From CAZGYE01 sp964530165 (GTDB lineage Bacteria; Planctomycetota; Planctomycetia; Planctomycetales; Planctomycetaceae): a stretch of DNA of 38,334 bases. The notes under the pieces were generated by a model. It was given only the letters and a program-made list of their open reading frames with translations. It had not been told where the DNA came from and did no database searches. Below, in pieces: positions 1 to 8,218 of this stretch (positions within the stretch are counted from its first letter, which is position 1; the number at the start of each line of letters is the position of its first letter). The DNA is taken from assembly GCA_964530165.1 (NCBI GenBank), contig CAZGYE010000013.1, forward strand, positions 1-38,334, written 5' to 3'. Both the position numbers and the translations under genes were made by a program.

Positions 1-3000
1 CCACGGGCTTCGCGCCCTCGATGCGACCGTGATTGTCGCGTCCGGATTCGTCCTTTGCGTTGCCCTTGTCAAACGACATCCACAGGACCAACTTGGCCTG
101 TTTGGCACCCTTGGGACCGAGGGCGGCGGCGTGTTGGACGATTTCTTCACCGGCGAGCTTGCCGTGGTAGATGCGGACTTCGTCGATCGAGCCGGTGAAG
201 GAGAAGGGGGCCTTGTACTCGCCAACGGCGCTCGAGGCGTCCTCTCCGATTTCCATCGGATTGGATGGGTCATTCGCGATGAGTCCGGGCGCTTCACCCG
301 TCCCGGCCAGTTTGCCGTCGACAAAGATTTGAAGTTTCTTCTCCGTCGACAACACACCGGCCAGATGCACCCACCCATCAGAGAGCTTCTGCTCTGCGCA
401 CGCTGTGCCCAGCTTGCCGTCGTTGCGCACGGCGAAACACGGTTTGCCCTCCTTGAGCAACAGAGCATAGCCGAACCGACTGCCGCCTTGGGCGAGGATC
501 ACGCCGTCTGGTTTTTCGGCCTTGACCCATGCTTCGACGGCCAGGGGCTTCCCGGCTGGGTCGAGGCTGGCGGAACTCTCGACGCACACGCGTCCGCCCG
601 CAGCAGCCGGCCGGTTGCTGGTTCGGCGTCTGCGGCGCTGCGGACTTGGCTTGGGCACCTCCGGCGCCTGCTTGTCGGCCGCCCAGAGATGGTATTCGAT
701 CGGCGTCGTCCATCGGTAGTATTGCGGCTTACGCCCGTAGCCGTAGACAGTGCTGTCGTCGAAGGCCAAAATCCGGCCGGACGGAGCGAATTTGCCAGCC
801 TGCGAGTAGCCGGAGTGCCCGCCGGCAAAGCTCCGCCCATAGACCCAGTAGGTGCGGTGCCAAAACGTGCCGTCCAGGAAGCCCGACGGGCAGAATACGT
901 GGGCCTCTTCGCCGCGCTGGACCCAGCCCTGCACGGCCGGCTCGCCGGAGTGAGGGCCAAGGGCCTGGCGATTTCCCGCCATGTCGAAGACCTGCGACTT
1001 CATGTACACGCGCTTGCCGTCGCTGGAAAGGATGTCGGTGGTGGCCACCGGCATGTTGAGGACCTGGACATTCACCTGCAGGTTCTTGCCGGTCTTTGGA
1101 TCGCGGTCGTCCATATGTGTCACCGACAGGATCTTCCCGGTCTTCGGTTCCAGCCGGTACAGCCATATTCCGCCGTCCAGGAACATGTTCCTGCCGGCGA
1201 CGAAGTACAGGACGTCGTTCTCGACCAACACGCTGCCATGCACCGGCCAGACGCTCTCGACCTGCTCGAACGCCAGCAGCCGTTCGTCCATCGGCGCCGC
1301 AAGGAATCGCCAGACTAACTCGCCGTCCGAGGCCCGCAGGCAGTAGACGCACCCGTCGGCCGAGCCGAACAGGGCAAGCCCGGCCTTTATCGTTGGCGGG
1401 GAATCAACCCGTCCACCGGCGGTATAGCTCCAGAGCTTTTTGCCCGACTCGGCGTCCAGGGCGTGAACGGTATGCGTCTCGATTGAGGCGACGAAGAGTT
1501 TTCCATCAGCCACGACCACACTGCTGAGCTTGCCGCCCAGGTTGGTCTTCCAGGCTTCCTTCAGCTCGGCCGGCACGGGCGCGTTCGTCCGGCCGCTCCG
1601 CTGAGCGTCATGCCGATAGGTCGGCCAATCGGAAGAGTTGAGAGTCGAGGGTCGAGAATCGAGAGCCTGACCGAAGGCCGGGCCGCGCTCCAGGCGTTTC
1701 TTGTCCGCGATGCGCTTGGCGATTCGTGGCCCTTTCGAGGCCGGCGCCACGGCGCAGAAACCGTCGAGCTTCGACTCAGGATAGCACGCGCACGGATGCT
1801 GGGGAGCGTAGATCAGCCCGTTCGCGGGCATGATTCCGTAAAGACAAGCGCCCCGTATCCAGTGGTGTATCTCCCAAGTCTTCTTGTTGAAATCCACGAA
1901 CTCGATCCCCGTCCGTGACGGCAGCAGGTACTTGTCGGTCGCTTTGGCCCGGTAACAGCGGTGATGGAACCAATAGGTCTCGACGTCGGGCAGGAACTCG
2001 TTCTTGATTTCGCCCGTCTTGAGGTCTCGTCCTGTCCACACGCCCGAGTCGCCGCTGCCGGCGATCTTGGCCGACCAAGCCAGACCACCGACGACGAGCA
2101 GGTCCTCCGGCGAGTTGTGTCCGCCGCGATGATGCTCGGCAGACCAGAGTGTCTTGCCGGAGAGGGCTGAAAGGGCGGTCATCTTCCGATCGCCGCCGGC
2201 GAACAGGACCACGTCCTCGTAGACGACCAGGTTGGGTGTGTAGCCGCTGTGATTCAAGGATCGGCTGGCCACCGGGGACGAGTGCCAGCGCTGCCGGCCA
2301 CTGGTCCGATCCAGACAGATGACCTTCTCGCCGTCGTAGAAGTACGTGCTGTGGTCGTCGACCGCCAGCGTCGCCTGGGCCACGGGAGTTTGCTCCCGCC
2401 AGAGCGCGGCGCCCGTCTCGGCGTTGAGTGCCAGGATGACTCGGGGCTCCCGCTGCCAGCGCCACTTCCTCCGGTGATCCCGGACGGCAGCAAGGCTTTC
2501 GTACTCGTCTCGATGCAAAGTTGACGCAACGTCCTCCGGGCGGACGACGAGAAACAACACGCCGTCAGAGTAGACGATCTCTTCGGTGGCTTTGGAACCT
2601 TCATAGGTGCGGATCGTCTTGCCGGTGGCGGCGTCCAGGGCCGTCAGCGGAGTGTCGAGGCCCAGCGTGACGTAGACGGTCTCACCCACGGCCACCAGCC
2701 GGCGTGCAAGCTGCGCCGGTCCGCTCTTCAGCGGCCAGAGCCGGATGTGCCAGCGCGGGATCGCTCGTTTCCAGAGAACGCAGCCGTTGAAAGCATCCCG
2801 CGCGATGAGCGCCCACTTCGACGGCAGGAAGATCGACGAGCGCGATCCCTCGTCGAAGATGTAGAACACCCGCCCCCCGGATGAGACGACCGCGCTGACG
2901 CTCGACATGTTGTCGTGATGCCTCGACCACCGCGGGCTGCCGACCCACTGCAGACGGCGCGGCGGACCGATGACGTCGTCGTGCGCGACGGGGTTGTTCG

Positions 3001-3532
3001 TCGAATCGTGCAGGCAGTGCGTCCACTGGTCGATGTTGTGAGGGCGCGGCTTGACGGTCTTCGTCCACTTGCCGCCCTGCTTCAGGTACGCAACACCGTT
3101 GGGGCAGAGGACGCGCACAACCTCATCCATCGCGACTTGACCGAGGTCCTCGGCCACGACAAGATTTACGGAGTTGTCCACGTACGGCAGATGCGCGCCC
3201 CTCAGCCAAGCGGTCGAGACCTTTCCGTATACGCCGAGCGACTGGATGTGCTGCCGGGCCCGCGCCACGTTCTTCGCGTCCGTGTCGAGCCCGTGCACCA
3301 AGTAGCTGTCGTTGGCTCTCAGCGCCGCGGTGAGCCAGCCGTCGCCACAACCCAGGTGGACGATCAGCCCACCCTCGACACCCGTCGCTTCGAGAATTTG
3401 TTGGGCCAAGGCCTCCCGAGCAGGTTGTTCGGTGTTCTCTGCCGCCATGAGGCTCGCCGCCAATACACTCGAGAAAATGGCGGGAAGAGTGCTCAGGCTC
3501 CAGCAGCCGGTATTTCGCAGGGTGCGGAACAT
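1..3532 (-). CDS. Exported methyltransferase/PQQ-propeller/LamG fusion protein (3' end outside window)
   Basis: One reading frame stays open from the ATG at 3532 to the left edge, giving at least 1177 residues without a stop. AAGAGGAAAA lies just before the start. Residues 1-31 look like a signal peptide ending near Leu-Met-Ala-Ala. Residues 57-66 (VHLGCGDGWL) match motif I of class I SAM methyltransferases, and a VDNSVNLVVAEDLG segment follows where the post-motif normally sits. The middle, roughly residues 150-950, holds repeated PQQ/BamB-like propeller units (for example ALDAESGKKLWSY and ALNAETGAALW). From about residue 975 there is a LamG/concanavalin-like domain (AVEAWVKAEKPDG, SIDEVRIYHGKLAGEE). 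Such giant exported multidomain proteins are typical of planctomycetes. A role in periplasmic binding or modification is inferred; the substrate is unknown. An Arg-rich linker precedes LamG. Confidence 0.85.
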   Translation of the reverse strand, partial: MFRTLRNTGCWSLSTLPAIFSSVLAASLMAAENTEQPAREALAQQILEATGVEGGLIVHLGCGDGWLTAALRANDSYLVHGLDTDAKNVARARQHIQSLGVYGKVSTAWLRGAHLPYVDNSVNLVVAEDLGQVAMDEVVRVLCPNGVAYLKQGGKWTKTVKPRPHNIDQWTHCLHDSTNNPVAHDDVIGPPRRLQWVGSPRWSRHHDNMSSVSAVVSSGGRVFYIFDEGSRSSIFLPSKWALIARDAFNGCVLWKRAIPRWHIRLWPLKSGPAQLARRLVAVGETVYVTLGLDTPLTALDAATGKTIRTYEGSKATEEIVYSDGVLFLVVRPEDVASTLHRDEYESLAAVRDHRRKWRWQREPRVILALNAETGAALWREQTPVAQATLAVDDHSTYFYDGEKVICLDRTSGRQRWHSSPVASRSLNHSGYTPNLVVYEDVVLFAGGDRKMTALSALSGKTLWSAEHHRGGHNSPEDLLVVGGLAWSAKIAGSGDSGVWTGRDLKTGEIKNEFLPDVETYWFHHRCYRAKATDKYLLPSRTGIEFVDFNKKTWEIHHWIRGACLYGIMPANGLIYAPQHPCACYPESKLDGFCAVAPASKGPRIAKRIADKKRLERGPAFGQALDSRPSTLNSSDWPTYRHDAQRSGRTNAPVPAELKEAWKTNLGGKLSSVVVADGKLFVASIETHTVHALDAESGKKLWSYTAGGRVDSPPTIKAGLALFGSADGCVYCLRASDGELVWRFLAAPMDERLLAFEQVESVWPVHGSVLVENDVLYFVAGRNMFLDGGIWLYRLEPKTGKILSVTHMDDRDPKTGKNLQVNVQVLNMPVATTDILSSDGKRVYMKSQVFDMAGNRQALGPHSGEPAVQGWVQRGEEAHVFCPSGFLDGTFWHRTYWVYGRSFAGGHSGYSQAGKFAPSGRILAFDDSTVYGYGRKPQYYRWTTPIEYHLWAADKQAPEVPKPSPQRRRRRTSNRPAAAGGRVCVESSASLDPAGKPLAVEAWVKAEKPDGVILAQGGSRFGYALLLKEGKPCFAVRNDGKLGTACAEQKLSDGWVHLAGVLSTEKKLQIFVDGKLAGTGEAPGLIANDPSNPMEIGEDASSAVGEYKAPFSFTGSIDEVRIYHGKLAGEEIVQHAAALGPKGAKQAKLVLWMSFDKGNAKDESGRDNHGRIEGAKPV

Positions 3533-3746
3533 GATGGTTTTCCTCTTATGAATGACGCGTTCTGATCACGAATGTCGCATGATTGCGCACAACAATCCAG
3601 TCGTCCTCAATTATCGGGAAGCCCAGAGGCAACGCAACTGTGCGCGGGAGCGCGCCTGCAGAGACTTTTCACGTGAACGAGAACGGCCGGCCAAGCAGTG
3701 CCCTGAGCGATGACGAGATCAGCTTCCACACCGATCTTTGCCACCG

Positions 3747-5066
3747 TCACTGTGCGATGGCTTCCGCTTCTTGTTTCGCAATTCTGCACCAAGTCACGAC
3801 GTTCTCGGGCCGATTGCCGATGGTGTGGTTGTCCTTCATGATCACTTCGACGATGCATCCTTCGGTCGTCCGAAGCGATTCCCGCAACTCTTTTCGTATC
3901 GACTCTTCATCGATCCTCGGCGACGCGACAGCCGCAGGGTTCGGTTTCAACGAGAGCACATACTTGTCTTCGAGGTACTCCGCCATCTTGGGCAGATCGG
4001 CCCAGGGAGAGCAAGAAACCCGGCGCAGATTGTGGTGCTGCTTCACCTTCTGCCAGCGCGTGTGGAGCGGTTCACAACATCCATAACAGTTCAGGCCGAA
4101 GCGGTTCAAAATCGGCTTTTCATAAGGGAAGATGAACTCTGCATACATCTCCGGAGAGACGTTCACGGTTTCCTGGCTTTCCACAAAACCCCACATGTCC
4201 GCGCAGCGTACGTGCTCGTCAACGCTGTCGTGGGGAAGTTCGTCTGTGAATCCCCACCCCCCCGACCCCACATAGGTCCCATCGTTGTTGAGGCTGAGCA
4301 GGTTGCCTGCTTCCAGACGGTCGAGCTTGTCCATGTGCCCCCTGGAGATGATGGACAGCAATTCCTTCAGCCCGTCGGGATCGTCGTGCAAATCGTAGAA
4401 GATGTTGGACAGGCCCCGCAGTGTGGCCGCCGGCCAGGTGAGACCCAACGACCACCACCAGATTCCCTTGAGGCGAACCGTGAGAACGTCTCCGAACACG
4501 TCACCGGCAAGATCGATGCAGCCGTTGGTTGTCTCCCAGTCGATTTCGAACTCGGGAGAATGAAGTTTCTTCAGATCATTGCGGTAATCCTTGATCGGGC
4601 CGTCCCACACGTAGGAGCCGTCGCGATCGGTTTGGTGATATTCCGTTTTGACTCCCCAGTCGTCGGGCGAGACCGTATAGGGGACGTCGAAGTAGGGCTC
4701 GACCGGTTTGTCGTCGCCCATTTCCTCTCCCCAGAAGATCTCCTTTCTGAGATCCATCTCCCAGCGCCGGGCCAATGTGCCTTGGCAGCTCATTTGGACT
4801 TCGGTGATGATCTCGTTCCAACCGTTCTCCGGGTCGCAGAACACGGCCGGCCTGCTCTTTTCCAGCCGATTGATTCTTTGCCACAGCAGGCGAGTCTCCT
4901 GCATTGGGGAACTCGCAGCGATTTGGGCAACGCGTTCGGCAAGGCCTCGCAACACGTCCCTGTCCGCGCCAGAGAAGTCAAGATCTTGGGCGGTGAATCC
5001 GGTGGCGATCTTTCCGGCAGCCGTCTGGTCAAGCCCGGTGGACTTGCCGTTTCCGTAATTCTCCAT
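3747..5066 (-). CDS. Uroporphyrinogen decarboxylase (URO-D) family protein
   Basis: A 439-residue protein. The start at 5066 is preferred because AGGGACAGGG precedes it; the frame could extend to 5246, but that extension looks like noncoding sequence. The C-terminal half carries a URO-D/corrinoid-methyltransferase-like region, with NCYGCCEPLHTRW followed by RRVSCSPWAD. In related MtaA/CmuA-type proteins, His/Cys residues of this kind bind zinc for methyl transfer. It is longer than HemE (about 350 residues) and lacks an obvious HemE N-terminal motif, so haem synthesis is unlikely. Planctomycetes carry many such paralogues, probably involved in one-carbon or demethylation chemistry. No corrinoid protein is adjacent, so the substrate cannot be named. 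It is divergent from the mre operon. Confidence 0.75.
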   Translation of the reverse strand: MENYGNGKSTGLDQTAAGKIATGFTAQDLDFSGADRDVLRGLAERVAQIAASSPMQETRLLWQRINRLEKSRPAVFCDPENGWNEIITEVQMSCQGTLARRWEMDLRKEIFWGEEMGDDKPVEPYFDVPYTVSPDDWGVKTEYHQTDRDGSYVWDGPIKDYRNDLKKLHSPEFEIDWETTNGCIDLAGDVFGDVLTVRLKGIWWWSLGLTWPAATLRGLSNIFYDLHDDPDGLKELLSIISRGHMDKLDRLEAGNLLSLNNDGTYVGSGGWGFTDELPHDSVDEHVRCADMWGFVESQETVNVSPEMYAEFIFPYEKPILNRFGLNCYGCCEPLHTRWQKVKQHHNLRRVSCSPWADLPKMAEYLEDKYVLSLKPNPAAVASPRIDEESIRKELRESLRTTEGCIVEVIMKDNHTIGNRPENVVTWCRIAKQEAEAIAQ

Positions 5067-5536
5067 GCCCTGTCCCTGTCTGCGGACGACGTCTTTCGGA
5101 TGGCCTGATTCCGCGAGACTACCAGAAGCGAAAGGGATTGTGCAGTCCGGCCGGTTGACATTCGCGTCAAAGTGAGGTTGGCTATACCGTCCTCGGGTTT
5201 CCTGCAGGCGGGAATCTTCAATCGGTATCACTGCCTGGTAACACACTATCTAGGCCGTATCAGCATCGCCAACCGCAACATTTTGTGTTTAGTTCGCAGC
5301 ACCCGCCGTACGTCTTGCGAGGCAAGACAGGGGAACCGGACGGTATGGGGCTTCGTTCCGTGAGTCGTTGGCAGGCAGGACCGTCTTCGAAACCGCAAGT
5401 GGACCTTGCAGGAAATCGTTCTGTGGAGTACAAATCCGCGTCTTTTTTCGCCTGCCGGGGCACTTAAGGGGAACGCCAACAGGTGTTTTCGGCAAGGCCG
5501 CCCGCAACACCAATCAGACAGTTGACCCCCGCACGG
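5067..5536. other. Intergenic region between divergent URO-D and mreB genes
   Basis: This 470-base region has no convincing gene. It holds the candidate mreB promoter at 5406-5434 and a T-rich stretch at 5441-5449. No clear promoter was found for the minus-strand URO-D gene. Short ORFs here run antisense or overlap each other without recognisable motifs. Confidence 0.5.
5406..5434 (+). promoter_or_regulatory. Candidate sigma70-type promoter of the mre operon
   Basis: TTGCAG (5406-5411) and TACAAA (5429-5434) are separated by exactly 17 bases. Transcription would start near 5441, leaving an untranslated leader of about 95 bases before the mreB ATG. This is a sequence match only. Confidence 0.45.
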
Positions 5537-6586
5537 ATGCTGAACCGGATCCGCAGATGGTTGTGCCCCGATCTGGCCATCGACCTGGGAACCGCGAACA
5601 CGTTGGTCGCGCTCCAGGGCGAAGGGGTGATCCTCGCCGAGCCTTCGGTCGTCGCCCTGCAAAAGGGAACCCGAAAGGTGCTGGGCAAAGGGACCGCCGT
5701 CGGTAAGCTGGCCAAGCAAATGCTCGGCCGTACACCTGGTTCGATCACTGCCGTCCGCCCGCTCAAGGACGGGGTCATCACCGATTTCGAGCTGTGCGAA
5801 GCGATGCTGCGGTACTTCATCCAGAAGGCGAGCCGGCAACGTCCCGGTCTCAGGCCGCGAGTGGTCATTGCGGTTCCGGGAGGCATCACACCGGTGGAAA
5901 GACGGGCGGTGTTCAACAGCGCCGAGCGAGCCGGGGCGGGAAGGGTCTATTTGCTGGACGAATCGAAGGCGGCGGGCATCGGCGCGGGACTGCCCATCTC
6001 CGAACCGATGGCCAGCATGGTGTGCGACATCGGCGGGGGAACCAGCGAGGTCGCCATCCTCAGTCTGGCGGACATCGTCGTCAGCCGTTCGGTCCGCGTG
6101 GCCGGCGACGAGATGGACGAGGCCATCGTCGAATACCTGAGGCAGCACTTCTCGTTACGGATCGGTGAACAGACGGCCGAACAGATTAAGATCCACATCG
6201 GCAGCGCCTATCCGCTCGAGCAGGAATTGACGACCGACGTCAACGGGCTGGATACCATCAGCAGTGTGCCCCGCAAAGCGGTTCTCACCAGTGAGGAAAT
6301 CCGCGAAGCCCTCCGCTCGACCGTCGAGGCAATTCTTATCTGCATCAAGAATACGATCGAGCACTGCCATCCGGAGCTCGTCTCCGACTTGGCCGACAAC
6401 GGACTGGTGCTCACCGGCGGGGGCGCCCTGCTGCGCGGACTGGACTTGCTGATGAACGAGCAACTGGGCATCCCGGTCCGCGTCGCCGAAGACCCTCTGA
6501 CGACCGTCGCCCGGGGAACCGCGATTTGCCTGGAACACCTGGCCCAGTGGCGCGACGGCCTCGATACGGGTGACGATGATGTTTGA
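5537..6586 (+). CDS. mreB: Rod shape-determining protein MreB
   Basis: A 349-residue actin-family ATPase that forms membrane-bound filaments and guides the elongation machinery for cell-wall synthesis. Residues 12-22 (DLAIDLGTANT) are the phosphate-1 loop, 163-175 (CDIGGGTSEVAIL) the phosphate-2 loop, and 289-303 (GLVLTGGGALLRGLD) the adenosine motif. Length and motif order are those of canonical MreB. The ATG at 5537 places the usual MLxRIRR..DLAIDLG N-terminus. A GTG at 5483, preceded by AAGGGG, would add 18 residues with no family match. It is the first gene of mreB-mreC-mreD-mrdA on the plus strand. Planctomycetes were long thought to lack a classical wall, so a complete MreBCD-PBP2 set is informative about this organism's lineage. 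Confidence 0.95.
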   Translation: MLNRIRRWLCPDLAIDLGTANTLVALQGEGVILAEPSVVALQKGTRKVLGKGTAVGKLAKQMLGRTPGSITAVRPLKDGVITDFELCEAMLRYFIQKASRQRPGLRPRVVIAVPGGITPVERRAVFNSAERAGAGRVYLLDESKAAGIGAGLPISEPMASMVCDIGGGTSEVAILSLADIVVSRSVRVAGDEMDEAIVEYLRQHFSLRIGEQTAEQIKIHIGSAYPLEQELTTDVNGLDTISSVPRKAVLTSEEIREALRSTVEAILICIKNTIEHCHPELVSDLADNGLVLTGGGALLRGLDLLMNEQLGIPVRVAEDPLTTVARGTAICLEHLAQWRDGLDTGDDDV

Positions 6587-6635
6587 ACGGTTCGTGCAAT
6601 TCTCCCCACAGTCTCCAAGATCGGGTTAGTTTTCC

Positions 6636-7604
6636 ATGCCCACGGCCACCTCCCGTTCCAACAGCCTGGCAGCCGCAGCGAGTTCCGCCATTGCGATCGG
6701 GTTGATGTTCGCCCCGCCGTCGGTCACAAAGCCCATTCGTACGCGGGTCCGTGATGCGGCCCGGCCCGGCCAAGCATTGGCGCAAACGGTGCTGGAAAGC
6801 GTCGATGCGGCGCTGAAAAACATCCGGCCGCTCGGACAAACCGCCGCCCAAGTCAGCTCGCGGCGATGCTGCGCCTTGGAGTCGAGTTTGAACGAATGGA
6901 AGCGCCGCTGCCGCAGGCTCCAAGCCGAAAACGTCCTTCTGCACGAAAAGCTGCGCGCGGGCGATCGGGCTGGCATTTCTCTCTATCAGCCCTTCACAGG
7001 TCAGCCGTTGATTGTCCCGCAATTGATCGAATCGTCCGTGCTGGGCCGGGAACGCTCGGCAGTTGGTCCGGCCGGTCTGCTGATCGACAAAGGGTCCGCC
7101 GCTGAGGTGCTCGAGTCGCTCCCCGTGCTGGCTGGTGACGGTCCGGTCATCGACCAGGGCGCTGATGCTTTCGTGACGGCTGACCAGCCGGTCTACTCCG
7201 CACAGATCGTGGTCGGAAAAATTGCCGGGGTGGGACGCTGGACGAGCACCGTGCGGCTGGTGACCGACCGAAACTACCGCGGGCCGGCGCAATTGGTGCG
7301 GGAGACGTCGCGCGGCGTCGTGGCGGGCGCCGACGGCGTCCTCGAGGGACTGGGGGAGAAACTGTGCCGGTTGACCCGCATCAGCTCCAACGCCCAGGTT
7401 CGAGTCGGCGACGAAGTCTACACGACCGAAGGCGCCAGCACGCTGCCCTACCCGATGTATTACGGAAAAGTCGTCAAAGCCCGCCTGACGCCCGATGCCC
7501 TGGAATGGGACATCCGGGTCAAACCGGCGGTGGACGAAACGAAACTGCAGTCAGTCCAGATCCTGCGCACAAGGTTGAATCCACTGCGCGTGACAGAAAA
7601 TTGA
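6636..7604 (+). CDS. mreC: Rod shape-determining protein MreC
   Basis: A 322-residue protein that links MreB to the periplasmic transpeptidases. The N-terminus has a weakly hydrophobic stretch (residues 12-30) that could anchor the protein. A probable coiled coil with many Leu/Glu/Arg follows (about 80-115), then the beta-domain, recognisable by VGKIAGVGRWTSTVRLVTD, SRGVVAGADGVLEG and VRVGDEVYTTEG. The last of these is the typical MreC segment ahead of the final strands. The gene starts 49 bases after mreB and ends 3 bases before mreD, consistent with one transcript. The N-terminus is less hydrophobic than usual. Residues around 74-79 (SSRRCC) are encoded by a copy of the 17-bp repeat described separately, which may have altered the coil locally. 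Confidence 0.88.
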   Translation: MPTATSRSNSLAAAASSAIAIGLMFAPPSVTKPIRTRVRDAARPGQALAQTVLESVDAALKNIRPLGQTAAQVSSRRCCALESSLNEWKRRCRRLQAENVLLHEKLRAGDRAGISLYQPFTGQPLIVPQLIESSVLGRERSAVGPAGLLIDKGSAAEVLESLPVLAGDGPVIDQGADAFVTADQPVYSAQIVVGKIAGVGRWTSTVRLVTDRNYRGPAQLVRETSRGVVAGADGVLEGLGEKLCRLTRISSNAQVRVGDEVYTTEGASTLPYPMYYGKVVKARLTPDALEWDIRVKPAVDETKLQSVQILRTRLNPLRVTEN

Positions 7605-7607
7605 CCC

Positions 7608-8147
7608 ATGCAGTACTTTCGGTTGACTCTACTGGCTTATGCCGCGCTGGTCGTTGAAACCAGCGTGGTCGACCGGCTGATTGCCGGTTCAGCCTGGCTG
7701 ATTGCCGGTTCGGCCCGGCTCAGTTTGTTGCCGCTCGTCGTGGTGGCTGCGGCGCTGACAATCGACGGCCCACCGGCGATCGTGTTCGCCGCAGGCGTCG
7801 GATTACTGGGCGATTGTCTGTCGCCCGGCCGGCTGGGCGTCGAGATGTTTTGTGCGATCGTCACCGCTCTGGCCGTTCAGCTCGCGGCGATGCTGCAATT
7901 TCGCCGCAAGCGAACATCGGCTCGCGGCGATGCTGCATCGGCAATTGTGCTGACCGGTCTCAGTTTCTCCGCCGTTTTTGCGATGACGTTTTCATCTGTC
8001 GTCATCCGTTACGTTTTCGCCGGGCAGCCCGTGGAGTTTGCTGAAGTGATTCCAACGGTGGCTTACATCGCCACCGGCTCCGCGCTGGTGTGTCTCGGGG
8101 CCGTACTGGCGTGGCGAAGTGTGAAACGTCTCTTGCCGCAATCGTGA
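7608..8147 (+). CDS. mreD: Rod shape-determining protein MreD
   Basis: A 179-residue hydrophobic protein with about five predicted membrane segments, matching MreD in size, topology and position. MreD is the integral membrane partner of MreC. Start and stop are clear: ATG 3 bases after mreC, stop at 8145-8147. Two local oddities are visible. A near-exact 21-base tandem duplication at 7674-7719 gives LIAGSAWLIAGSAR at the end of the first segment. Two copies of the 17-bp repeat (7880-7896 and 7920-7936) lie 40 bases apart and are read in different frames, giving QLAAML and ARGDAA. MreD sequences diverge fast, so identification rests mostly on context and topology. Confidence 0.82.
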   Translation: MQYFRLTLLAYAALVVETSVVDRLIAGSAWLIAGSARLSLLPLVVVAAALTIDGPPAIVFAAGVGLLGDCLSPGRLGVEMFCAIVTALAVQLAAMLQFRRKRTSARGDAASAIVLTGLSFSAVFAMTFSSVVIRYVFAGQPVEFAEVIPTVAYIATGSALVCLGAVLAWRSVKRLLPQS

Positions 8148-8156
8148 ACCATGTGG

Positions 8157-8206
8157 GGCAGGCTTTCCAGCCTGCCACAACCAACCGGCAGGCTGGAAAG
8201 CCTGCC
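8157..8206. repeat. Two-arm palindrome between mreD and mrdA (family C)
   Basis: The arm GGCAGGCTTTCCAGCCTGCC at 8157-8176 is repeated as a perfect 20-base inverted copy at 8187-8206 with a 10-base spacer. Each arm is itself a hairpin (8-bp stem, 4-base loop). It fills most of the 71-base gap between mreD and the chosen mrdA start and could modulate downstream expression. Confidence 0.9.
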
Positions 8207-8218
8207 TCACTTGCCCCA

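Noticed and set aside
29..1318. 429-codon plus-strand ORF opposite the propeller gene
   Set aside because: No family motifs; it mirrors the high-G+C minus-strand coding frame, which is continuous through the region and matches PQQ and LamG.
3738..5108. 456-codon plus-strand ORF opposite the URO-D gene
   Set aside because: Antisense shadow of the real gene with no motifs of its own.
5155..5182. TTGACA near 5155 as the -35 of an mre promoter
   Set aside because: The nearest TATACC is 22 bases away, too far; the 5406/5429 pair fits better.
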